Of a DNA stretch of 64,000 nt, positions 22,351 to 32,555 are shown one piece after another; position 1 is the stretch's first letter; the number at the start of each line of letters is the position of its first letter. Origin of the DNA: Larix kaempferi. Taxonomy: Eukaryota; Streptophyta; Pinopsida; Pinales; Pinaceae. Location: positions 6,086,501 through 6,150,500 of the forward strand of contig BSBM01000190.1 in the NCBI GenBank assembly GCA_027924585.1. The letters are read 5' to 3'. Made by a program: the position numbers and the translations under genes. A model generated the notes under the pieces. That model was not told where the DNA came from. It made no database searches and saw nothing but the letters and a program-made list of their open reading frames with translations.

Positions 22351-23490
22351 ATGGATATCAGGGTCATCGTGCCCTTGTACCCTTTGCAAGGACCGAGATA
22401 CACTAAGCCCATCAGAGAAGAATGTACAGCTCGTGATCTAGATCACATCTATAATATGACAGCAAACCATGCCAACTACATCAATCCTATAGCTAACGGA
22501 ACGCTTAGTTGGCGCTGCGACAGTTCTTGTGTATCAAACTCTGACGTAGGATTGGAGAATTGGCAAAGCAAAATGCATGAAGTGTCTACAAGAAGATGTG
22601 TGTAGATCACAAGATCACTGCGCTGGATTGGAACAGAGGTAAGTCCAAGTCCCACTTATGATGGTTTAACTAATGTCTCTACCTTTTTGAAAGAGTATAT
22701 TGTATCAATTTCAGCTGAACATCGTATACCATCATTGGATATAGCGTTGCGCGCTACACCTGCCATATGGTGGGCCGTGCATAAGGATACTTTGACCACA
22801 TGGTAACAGTGCAAGCATATGATGCAAATCATATTCACACCAAAATTTGTGCTGACAATGGTCAAGTATAATGGACAAACAAATCCTAGGGATCACATAG
22901 AGACTTGTTCACAAGCATGGATAAATAGACCGCAGACATAATGGGTTCATCTATCTGTGCACACACTAGAGCAGATTCCAAAGAATTGGTACACGTACGC
23001 AAAACCTCGTAGAGGAACAACAGACTGGTATGTCTTGACTGCAAACTTTCAGAGACCCTTCAGCTTTGAAGATGATTGTATAAGCACAAATGAAGCTCTG
23101 CAGATTATTAAAGAAAGGATATTCAAAGAAGAATTACCAAGTACAGACGAGGCATTAGAGGCCACCAAAGATAATATATTTGAAGATGTAAAGGTACCTG
23201 TGAACCTACAACCAGAATGGGAAAGAATGATAGAACATGCCCTTGAATGTTATAACCTCGCTGAAGAAGAAGATGCAAAGGAGAGCGGTGAGGAGGATCC
23301 GCGCAACGTCAATATACTTGAGTCAGAAGGAGCGTGCGATGTAGAGGGACATCCCTTAGAAATTCCATATATGAGCGGCTCGGTCAAGACGAAAAAAGAT
23401 AATATTGGCACAAGCGAAGAGCCAAAGTTCACATCTATTGGAGACTACTGGGATGATGAAACGGTCACATAGATATCAGACCTTCTACAT
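22351..23490 (+). pseudogene. pol: Gag-like second domain and acidic linker between PR and RT
   Basis: One frame links PR to RT over about 380 codons with three stops (TAG at 22603, TAA near 22804 and 22939). After a short linker (INPIANGTLSWRCDSSC, ENWQSKMHEVSTRRC), 22640-23070 reads like a retrotransposon capsid. It has PTYDGLTNVSTFLKEYI, then ALRATPAIWWAVHKDTLTTW, a block with YNGQTNPRDHIETCSQAW, and HTLEQIPKNWYTYAKPRRGT. The layout (Y-G-x-x-x-x-FL start, W-W in the middle, D/E-H-I-E block) follows Retrotrans_gag-type folds. An acidic tail (23090-23470) has a doubled 17-residue unit (STNEALQIIKERIFKEE / STDEALEATKDNIFEDV). A capsid-like domain in this place is unusual. The homology is judged by eye. 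Confidence 0.55.
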
Positions 23491-24193
23491 GAGTATCAAG
23501 ATTTGTTTCCAATGAAATTCGTCGAAATTAAAGGCATTTTGGGAAACTTGGGAGTCATGAAGATACCTCTCAAACCAGGCGCGAAGCCTATCAGACAGAG
23601 GCCTTATAGACTGTATCCTAGATACAAAGAACGAGTCAAGGCAGAACTTGACAAGATGCTTGATGCGGGGATCATTGAGCTAGTGGAAGAATTTGAGTGG
23701 ATAAGCCCTATGGTTATCCAGGACAAGAAGACCAAAGGAGAAATCAAAATCTGCATAGATATGAGGAAGTTGAATGATGCTTCACTACATGACCCATTTC
23801 CTACTCCATTTACAGATGAAGTACTAGATAATGTTGGAGGAAATGAGGCCTACTCATTCACTGATGGATTTTCTGGTTACCATCAGATCAGGATTGATGA
23901 AGTAAACAGACATAAGACCACATTTTCTACTGAATGGGGATCATATCAGTATACAGTTATGCCATTTGGTTTGAAAAATGCGGCTGCCATCTTTTCCAAA
24001 GTAGTTGTTGCAGCATTTAAAGACTTTATCCATAAATTTTTAGAAGTATATTTTGATGATTGGACTGTCTTTGGATTATTGAAGAACCATTATTAGAATC
24101 TCCGAATGATGTTAGCTAAGTGTAGGCAACATCAAATCTCCTTGAATTTGAAGAAATGTATTTTCTGTGTACCCTATGGTATACTAGTGGGAC
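23491..24193 (+). pseudogene. pol: Reverse transcriptase of the giant Gypsy, first part
   Basis: Starts at LLHEYQDLFPMKF and runs through LKPGAKPIRQRPYRL, VIQDKKTKGEIKICIDMRKL, AYSFTDGFSGYHQIRIDE and TTFSTEWGSYQYTVMPFGL to the catalytic box, read here as YFDDWTVFG (Y-x-D-D form). A TAG at 24094 and the preceding TAG at 23470 interrupt it. The fingers-palm order is complete up to CIFCVPYGILVG, where a solo LTR is inserted (24194). The gene resumes at 25709. Confidence 0.92.
24189..24193. repeat. Left TSD (gggac) of the solo LTR
   Basis: GGGAC is repeated at 25704-25708. Removing one copy with the insert rejoins the RT codons GTG GGA CAC ATC in frame. Confidence 0.9.
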
Positions 24194-25703
24194 TGTAATG
24201 TCCCCATTCTTGACGCTTATGATATTTGGGGCTATAATGTAAATATTGTATGCATATCTTGTATGATTCCTAGTGTGGAGCTCAAGGCCAAGGCCCCGCT
24301 AGTGAACGCTCGATATTGAAGAGGAAAGTATGTTGGTATCAATTAACCCATGTGCTAGTGAGCCATGAGAATTGTAAATATGCATTTTAATATAAATGCC
24401 CACAACTAGCTATGCAATGCAACAAGAGATGGGGGAATGATATTGCAAGGAATTAGGTGGGAAAATAATCAAACCCTTGAGCCAATAGAGCCAATCCATG
24501 TGTCAATGAGAAAACCCATAAAGCACCAACTACCCATTTTGGGTTATGCACCTAATCATTTAATGCCTCCAAGAGTTGGTTGAGGCAGTTCATGCCTTGG
24601 GGATCGGGGAGGTATGGCTGTCCAAATTCGAGTATGGGCAAGCCACCCTCATGGAAAATCGTGTTTTTCCTTCTTGGGCAAGAAAACTCCCACGAATTGC
24701 CTTCCCAAGCCATTATTCATGGTCAGACTCCACTCTCTCATGTTTTAGAGAGCTTACTGGGGCGTTTTTTGCTTGTTGGGCATTTTGTTGAAGCTTGCTG
24801 GGTGTTTTTAGCTTGTTGGGCGTTTCTGTGGAAGCCTACTGCGCAATTTTAGCTTGCTGGGCGTTTTTGTTGAGGCCTGTTGAACGTTTTTGGCATTGTT
24901 GGGAAATCGTTTTTTGTGTTGCAAACCTGTTGGGAAGGAGAGAGCACGATTTGGGGGTTTGTAGAGACCATTGCTGCTCTTTGAATGCCCATGGACGTTT
25001 TCTGAAAATGAAATTGCCTTCCAGGGTGTTTTTTCCCATTTTCCACTTCGTTTTTTGGTTTCCCACGTTTTCCCATCCATACCCAACACTTGGGGTTTTG
25101 CTTTTATGTGTACCCATGCCCAGTTTATGAGGTTTCTATGTGTAGGATATTGTTGGGGTTGAAATGGGTTTCCATTGTTTTGGCTTGACTTGAGTGGAAG
25201 TGACCACAATTGAAGAGGGTTCAGATTTAGCATGATAAACCCAGTTGTGGACTGGCTTGGCTTAAATGAAAATGACTATTTGGCTGTTTGGCTATGTATG
25301 AGCTTGAGAGTCCCCTTTTCCTTGTAGATATCATGCCCAGCTCAGGGGTGGTCTCTGAGTGCTGAAATAATACAGGCTGGGAAGAGACCTACAGTTGGGA
25401 GGAACGTTGCAGCAGCATAGCTAGTTGTTTGTGGACATTTCACCAGAAACATAAGTGTCTTACTGTCTATGCATTTACTTCTACAATGTCTAGATTGATG
25501 ACTGTATTTTGATATGCTACATGCATAGAAAATAATGTGTGTGGATGAGTTTTAATTCCGTTGTGCTTAATTGTTAAATGGCATCTGCACACTCTTTATT
25601 TAATGGCTATGAATTTAATGAATGGCTGAGTTTGTCTAAAAAGCCCCATAGATTGGATTCATGTTCTCTCCCTTGCCTTGGATGGATGGTTGGGGACGTT
25701 ATA
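24194..25703. mobile_element. Solo LTR inserted in RT
   Basis: 1510 bp, starting TGTAATGTCCCC and ending GGGGACGTTATA, flanked by a 5-bp duplication. It has LTR-type ends (the final CA mutated to TA), no primer site, no polypurine tract and no protein motif. The simplest reading is an LTR left by recombination between the two LTRs of one element. Internally, 24770-24900 repeats a GCTTGTTGGGCGTTTTTG-like phrase about five times. Overlapping ORFs on both strands (up to 141 codons) cover the same bases and carry no known domain. Insert plus duplication is 1515 bp, a multiple of three, so the host frame number is unchanged on the far side. Confidence 0.8.
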
Positions 25704-25708
25704 GGGAC

Positions 25709-26496
25709 ACATCGTGTGCAAGCAAGGCCTAATGGTTGATCCTGCGAAGATTGAAGTGATTGTGAATTTACCTGCACCAAATTCAGTAAAGCAGCTTCGC
25801 ACGACATTGGGACATACCAGATATTACAAAAAATTCATCAAGGCTTATGCGTAGATAACCACGCAAATGGAGAAACTTCTGAAGAAAGAAGCGCAGTTCA
25901 TCTGGAACACAGAATGTGAGAAGGGACTAGATACATTAAAAGATAAAATGGTAACTACACTTATCCTAGTCTTTCCATATTGGAATAAGCCATTTCACAT
26001 ACATGTTGATGCTTCATCTATAGCGTTGGGAATTGTGCTCGCTCAACCAGGTGAAGGGGGCATTGATCACCCCATCACGTTTTCAAGCATAAATCTATCT
26101 TCATCCAAAAATAACTACACAACCACAGAAAGAAAGGACTTAGCTATGGTTTACACACTCCATAAATCCAGGCACTATTTACTGGGTGTGCACTTCTCCA
26201 TGTACACTGACCATTCATCTTTAAAGTATATGGTCAATAAGCCAGTGTTAGGGGGAATAATCTGCAGGTCGTTGTTACTTTTCCAGGAATATTACTTTGA
26301 AATTATTGTTAATCCAGGCAGACTGAACCTAAGACCTGAACACCTTTCAAGAATTGAGTCAGGCGAAGAACCCACTAATCTTGAAGACAATCTGTCTGAC
26401 GTGCAGTTATTTTCCATACAGGTCGTTGATGACTATTACAAAGATATTATAGAATTTTTTACTACAGGATTGGCACCCACAAAGTTTATTATGTAG
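25709..26496 (+). pseudogene. pol: RT connection and RNase H of the giant Gypsy
   Basis: Resumes with GHIVCKQGLMVDPAKIEVI and LRTTLGHTRYYKKFI, the RT-RNase H connection, then a TAG near 25852. The RNase H domain follows: FHIHVDASSIALGIVLAQP with the first catalytic Asp, TTTERKDLAMVYTLHKSRHY with the catalytic Glu, and MYTDHSSLKYMVNKP with the next Asp. It ends near LRPEHLSRIESGEEP. It removes the RNA template during cDNA synthesis. It ends at a TAG at 26494, after which integrase continues in the same frame. Confidence 0.92.
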
Positions 26497-27701
26497 CAGA
26501 AGAAGCAGTTGGTAGTCAAAGATGCAGACTTCACTATCATTATGGGAAAGTTATACAATTTGGGACCAGCTGAAGTGCTGCAGAGATGCATGTTAGAGCA
26601 TGAGAAGTCGTTTAATTTGGCTGAGGCACACTCAGGTGTCTCTGGAGGTCACTACGCAGGAAGAGATACTACATAGAATATATTAAGAGCATGGCTATGG
26701 TGGCCAACACTACAAAAAGATTCAAAGGAACACTGCCAAAGTTGCGATGTTTTCCAAAGGACTGGGAAACCATCGCACAGAGATGAAATGTCATTAAGAC
26801 CACAGTTGACACTACAAGCATTTGAAAAATGGGCTATTGATTTCGTGGGACCTATTAACCCACCGAGAAAAAGAACTGGTGCAAGATACATTATCACCAC
26901 GACAGATTATCTCACCAGATGGGCAAAAGCTAAACCAATGAAGGACTGTAGCGCAGTTACTTCCGAACAATTCATCTTTGAGAACATCCTTACCAGATTT
27001 GGATGCCTAAAAATTCTAATGAGTGATCAAGGAACACACTTCCTAAACATAACTATTGAAGTCCTTACTGAAGAGTTCCGCATCTACCATCAGAGGAGTA
27101 CACCGTACCATCCACAAGCTAATGGCACTATTGAGGCTTTCAACAAGGTATTGGAGAATGCGCTAACCAAAGTATGTAACACAAATAGAGATGATTGGGA
27201 TCTACGCATTCCAGCTGTCTTGTGGGCTTACAGAACAACTTGCAAGAAATTGACTGGACATACACCTTTTAAGATTACATATGGACAAGAAGTTGTGATT
27301 CCAATGGATTACATTGTCCCAAGCTTGAGAATCGTTGCATTCACAGACATGACAGATGAAGAAACATTTCAAGAGAGGCTTCTACACTTGGTTGGTTTGG
27401 AAGAAGATCGCTTCATTGCAGTATTTCACCAGCAAGTGCAAAAGGATAGAGAAAAGGATTGGCATCACAGACACATCAAGCACAAAATCTTCCAGGTAGG
27501 AGCCTCCTATATGATAGTAAGTTCATGAAATTTCCAGGAAAGTTTAAAATGCATTGGCTTGGCCCATATATTTTTATGCATGTTACTAATGGTGGCACAG
27601 CTCAGTTAGCCACGTTAGTTGGAGACAACTTACCAAGTTTAGTTAATGGAAGTAGACTAAAACCCTACAGGGATAGTCCTACTTCACAGAACCCTCAATG
27701 A
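26497..27701 (+). pseudogene. pol: Integrase of the giant Gypsy
   Basis: A zinc-binding HHCC end (AHSGVSGGHYAGRDTT, then [10 protein letters not shown]) lies at about 26625-26755, followed by the DDE core open at 26788-27528. It has [15 protein letters not shown] with the first Asp, MSDQGTHF with the second, and [19 protein letters not shown] with the Glu. The C-terminal part (FPGKFKMHWLGPYIF, NGSRLKPYRDSP) is in another frame (27459-27701), so one indel lies near 27490. No chromodomain follows. This enzyme would insert the cDNA and make the 5-bp target duplication actually seen. Confidence 0.93.
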
Positions 27702-28317
27702 TCAGAACAGAAGGAAATTTCTAAGTGTCAAGTACAGTTGAAATTGGGCACTAGAAATTGAGCAGAGTCTGTACACAGTTTTGGTTCAATACGCGAAGAT
27801 CGATGGAAAGGATGCATTAACCGCGCAGCACTAGTAAGAAGTGAAGCTGCGTAGAGAAGAAAAGAGAAGTAGAATCGCGCAATTGAGAAGCTCAAAAGGA
27901 ATGCGAAGAATGCAAAGTTATAAAATGACACGATGCAGTTCACCGAGCTACGAGTGGTGGCATCCGTCCGCACAGTTCGACGCGACACCTCAAAATAGTC
28001 GTTAGAGCTGAATACTAGTCGTTATACAGTAATTTTGCCGACGACCGTTTGAGAATTTAACACAAAATTAGCCGTTTTGAAGGAGTTAATGAAGGAAAGG
28101 ACCGAAATCCTTAACGGATTTGGAAAATGGACATGACAATTAATACTAATCTAGTCGTTTTGGGGCGCGGCTAAGCCTAACTGTGCCTATAAGTACCGTC
28201 AACACTGGACTCGCGAGCATTACCAAAACTTTCAAACTTTTTCAACAAGCCATAACTTCAGTCTATTTATAGTGAGCTCTAAGTAATTCCGTGAGTCTAC
28301 AGAGCAAGTTCAAGTGA
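27702..28317 (+). other. Spacer between pol and the extra frame, possible internal promoter
   Basis: No coding signal. The phrase ACTAGTCGTT recurs (about 28011 and 28150, with a variant near 27995). A TATA-like CCTATAAGTACCG at about 28185 lies 130 bp upstream of the first ATG of the extra frame (28318), so a separate transcript is possible. This is a suggestion from position only. Confidence 0.4.
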
Positions 28318-31098
28318 ATGTTTGATGATTCTACAGTTGAGCAGGATTCCACAGTCGAGTAGGCTGTGAGGGATTTTAAACAAACCAGGATTGAAGGGTT
28401 GATGAGAACCCCTGCCAAGAAGGTCGTTATAGAAAAAGGCCAGTGTTCACTCCGCTGACCACGACATTCTGCACCAATGCAAAGCAAGGGTAAGGAACCC
28501 GTAGCGGAGAAAGTAAAGCCGAAGGTAATGGGATCCAAGCTGCCAGAAATTCCACCAGAGGACAAAGAGCTTCCACTATCTTTAACCCCAGAGTATATTT
28601 CTCCGCATGCACCAAATGCACCGGCCGTAAAGCTTTCCAAAAATGCCAAGTATGAAATACCATTACCGCCAATATCTCATCACATCAAGCCACAAGAAAA
28701 CTTGTTGGGTAAGCTCATAGATTGCAAGTTCGAGGATTATGACTTGCTGCAATAGCAAAAGGATCCAGATGAGCCGAAATACCCACAGTTTCAACCAGAC
28801 AGATATATGTGCCGAAATATGGATGTGAAAAATAATATGTTACTAGTAGCGCAGAGTTGGTTGTCCGAAGGCATGGAATCATGGATTCTAAACCTTTTGC
28901 GGCTTCCACACTTCGACAGGAGTCCGGGACTGAATGCGGTGGTGTGCACATTGATATCATGCACACACCAAGGTTACCTCTGGCTAAACATAAATGTCGA
29001 CCTCAACATAGACCTAATCCATAGGATCACGGGGTTAAGCAAGCAAGGTGACGAACCTAAAAAATTCTTTTCTATCAAAACCAAAGATAAGGAGATCGCT
29101 GCACAGATGAAGGAGGAATACCAAATTCCCAAAGGAAAAAGAGGATTTGTCACAGATGACCTAAAAGATGATGCTATGAGGTTTGTAGTACAACTGCTCG
29201 CGGGAAAATTCTTGCAGAAGGAAAGACCAACAGAAGTACCAGTAGGATCAATTCACCTCACTGCGAAGGCAGCGCAGGGAGTAAGACTCAACTGGTTTCA
29301 ATATTTGTTGAACGTGTTTCTAGACGATGTCCACGAAACTCAGGTTAATGGCACTACATTTCATTACAATTGGTTAATGGTTTTGATTGCCTTTGTAGGA
29401 TGGAAGGAGCCAAGGCGTTATGTTGGTCTCACTTCTCTCATCAATGATTGCCAAGGACCCAGTTATGAAAATCTCTGGGCAAATCTGCTACCAGACCGAC
29501 AGCGCGCATAAAATGAAGTATTCCTCACATACTATGAGCAGCTGTGCAATGTCATCTTCCGCACACCGCGCATCTCCAAATAGGTAACATTCAAGTATAT
29601 CAACACTTTAAATTTTTGAGTTGACATGCATTCCATTTATATTTCACCAAAGGCGTAGAAGAAGAACCCAGAATGGTTCCAAGGGAACTATCACCTAGAC
29701 GAAGCGGGTATCGACCTCATCATGAAGGAATGGCTAGATGAATGGAAGGTCGAAGGACCGATGGTCATTGAGAGTGACTCAGACGAAAGTACTCCATCCT
29801 TGACAAATATTATTGAAGAGTCACTGGCATGAAAAAGAAAGAATCCCGGAAGCTCTATGCAAGAGAAAGGGACAAAGAAGCAATAGAAAGCAATAAAGCT
29901 ACCATCCGAAGTGCAGTTACATGATGATGATTATGATATCATCGCGGGGAGGGTCAGTGCATTCCTGGAAGATGCGCTTGCCCTAAAAGACACCAAGAAT
30001 GAGGAGATTCAGGTGAGTCTACAGCAGAATCTCACAACTTTGCAAGGCATAGCATCGAAGATGGAACAAGTCCAGCATGACTTAGCTCAAGATTCTGAAT
30101 CAGAAGGAAGGTCAGGGGACACCTCTCAGCTAAAGAAAACACCCTTAGCTTTAACCATGGCACCAAGACCGTGCATCGTTCGGATTGACCCACTAAGTGT
30201 AATTTTACTGCATGATGAATTAGCTGCGAACGTGCAAAGGATAGAGCATGTGGATATTGATATCGTGATGCTACCCCTCGAGGGCCTACATAATCTACAC
30301 CTACAGGTTGTGGAGGATATACATGATAGAGATATGGTCATTCTGAACCAACACCAGGGCTTACAAGAAAACTATAGATAGTTGTTGGAAGCAAGTGCAA
30401 AGAAGGCTAAGGCACTTGAGAGCGCACAGGAGCAACGAAGAAGAATAGAGAAGACTGTCACTTCGGTCTACGCAGAGATACCAGAGTGCGACGAGCAGCC
30501 AGAGATCGCAGACACCATCCTTAAGATCGGCTCGATAGTCAGTGGACTTAAAGCTGAAATGAGAGACATGGAGATTGATTACAAAGTAAAGCTTGCCACT
30601 TTGGAAGCACAGAATCTCTCAAAGACACCACCAGATCAGACAGAACTAAAAGCAGCAGAAGTGAAAGCAGCCATAGAAAACATATCCAGCGAAATAGATA
30701 AGTGTCAGATCTTACTGGACGAAGCAACTAGAGCATGGACTGCACTGCAAGAGGACCCTCAGCTACTGCAGGTCCAAACCAGCTTACAGGAAAAACAAGC
30801 AGTGTTAGACACTTTAAACGCGGAGATGAAGAATCTACTGCCCAGAGAGAGACTCCGCCGCTTTACGGAAGTCAAAGACCTGAAGAGGGAACTTCAAGTG
30901 TTGAGAGAAAAAGAGGTCGAAACTGGGGAAAATTCACAGCTCATGCTATCTCGCAAGAGATTGAAGAGAAACTGATAGAACTACACAGTTGCGAAGATAA
31001 TCGCAACTTATCAAGAATTCGCTGCTAAGATAGATCAGCAAGGAGAAGAGAAGCCCGATGAACCTATGGAAAGTGGCTCGAGGACGAGCCACATGTAA
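28318..31098 (+). pseudogene. Long accessory ORF of unknown function between pol and 3' LTR
   Basis: One reading frame runs from ATG 28318 (MFDDSTVEQDSTVE) to TAA 31096, 13 bp before the LTR, about 926 codons. It holds about ten premature stops (including 28360, 28457, 28753, 29509, 29581, 29830, 30379, 30973). There is no frameshift until a probable pair of compensating indels after 30930. Parts are a Lys/Pro-rich N-terminus; a globular region at 28840-29500 with WILNLLRLPHFDRSPGLNAV, THQGYLWLNINVDLNIDLIH and FHYNWLMVLIAFVGW; an acidic Ser/Asp stretch (29770-29820); and a long heptad-like Glu/Lys/Leu region from about 30380 to 30960 that should form coiled coils. I see no signal peptide, fusion peptide or long membrane segment, so the env-like position is not matched by an env-like sequence. 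Family unknown. Confidence 0.65.
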
Positions 31099-31110
31099 GT
31101 GCTAGGGGCC

Positions 31111-31391
31111 TGTTGGGCCTAGCCCAAGTTAAGGCATTTTTGTGCAATACATTTTTGGAGCTGCGAAGCTACAGCACAGCGCAGTAGGGTAAGAATAACC
31201 GTGCGGCGAAGATACACCGTTGCGAAGTGCCAGTTCCGCAAAGATCCGGCATGGCAAAATTTTTGGACGTAAAACGATATAAATTTTTGTGATACCATCG
31301 GCGGTCTATTTTGGTTAAGATACTCCGTGATTCCCAACAGGCGGGTAAGGAGTGGCAAAGAAGGAAAGCGACTAGTCGCACGAGTAAAGGA
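31111..31391 (+). repeat. 3' LTR of the giant Gypsy, left piece
   Basis: TGTTGGGCCTAGCCCAAG matches the start of the 5' LTR. About 33 differences in 281 bp by hand count, mostly transitions. A weak purine tract (GTGCTAGGGGCC, 31099-31110) precedes it. The last five bases (AAGGA, 31387-31391) are the Copia target duplication. Confidence 0.93.
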
Positions 31392-31982
31392 TGTTGATGT
31401 ATATGTAACTTCGGAATGTATTTCATATATATTTATTGTACCCTTATAAGAGATGTTTTATTCCTCTATAAGGAAGTGTCGTCATGTGTATTGACAAGTG
31501 TCGCAAGTGTGTGTACTTGCCGATGGGTTATTATACCACCATGTGTGGGGTTGGCCCTGAAATATATATTATATTGTGGATGTACCTAGCTAGACAAGTT
31601 GGCCCCATAGTGTAACTGGAAAAACAGGTTAAGTATAAATAGAGATCGGGAGATCTCTATTTGACCACTCGAAAACTCATATTTCTCTCACTCAGAAAGT
31701 GGTGCACTAGTGAGGAGGAGGATCATCTACTACTAGGAGACTATCTCAGTGTATTTTGGTTGTACTTTGGTTGAGCCATTGCTCTCTCTATCTCTGAGGA
31801 AGTTGTGGGGTTTTTCACCTTAGGGTTTTCCCCACAGAAACTCTGTGTCTCTTGTCTCTCATGCTTTTGATTCTTATGATGCTTGTCATGCTTTTTATGA
31901 TTGATATGAATTGATATTCTATACATTTTATTCTCTCAGTAAAGATCCTAGAGTATTGTGAATTAATGCTCAAAATTTAACA
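31392..31982 (+). repeat. 5' LTR of the Copia element
   Basis: 591 bp, TGTTGATGTATATG..AATTTAACA. It has a TATAAATA box at 31634-31641 followed by AGAGATC-GGGA-GATCTCT, a perfect 7-bp stem. A second inverted repeat (CTTATAAGAG / CCTCTATAAGG) lies in U3 near 31445-31475. Confidence 0.95.
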
Positions 31983-31994
31983 TGGTATCAGAGC
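31983..31994 (+). promoter_or_regulatory. Primer binding site of the Copia element
   Basis: TGGTATCAGAGC directly abuts the LTR end and is an exact match to the 3' end complement of plant initiator-Met tRNA. Confidence 0.95.
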
Positions 31995-32555
31995 TAACCT
32001 GAGAAGAAGACATTTTGCAATGACGGAAACTTAAGTTTCTTATTTATTGGGTTTCTCTCCATAGTGTTTGGAAAAGCAGTATAGTAGATTGACTCTACTC
32101 ATCAAGTAGAATCTATCTGTCCAATCAGAATTCAATTCTGAGCATTTTCAGATTTGGCCCTAAAAATTAGGGTTTCCACAAAAATAGGAATTTTTGAAAT
32201 CTAAAGACATAGCTGGAAGCTCCATGCCAAAATCAAAGTTTAGAGCCTTGGATCGAGATTTTTGGCTGGGTAGATCTCCGGGAAACTCAAACCCTAATTC
32301 AGGGCTCTCCTTAGTGAATCCGGGAAGACAGAAAGGCAGTTTTGAAGGGTGTAGCTTTGCAGATCTCAATTTCTGAATACATCAGGCTGATCAGCTCATC
32401 AAGGCGCATCTTTATATCCTTTCAGAAAGTTGAAATTCACATTTTGAATTTTTAGGGTTTTCCAACAAACCCTAATCCGGGACCAGATCCAGTTTTCAGT
32501 AATTCAAGTGGTAAGACCTAAATCTTTTCTATTTCCATTTGAAATACTCTTTAAG

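Noticed and set aside
24808-25233. Overlapping ORFs on both strands (up to 141 codons) in the solo LTR
   Set aside because: They cover the same bases in several frames, carry no domain and lie between LTR-type ends. Open by composition, not by function.
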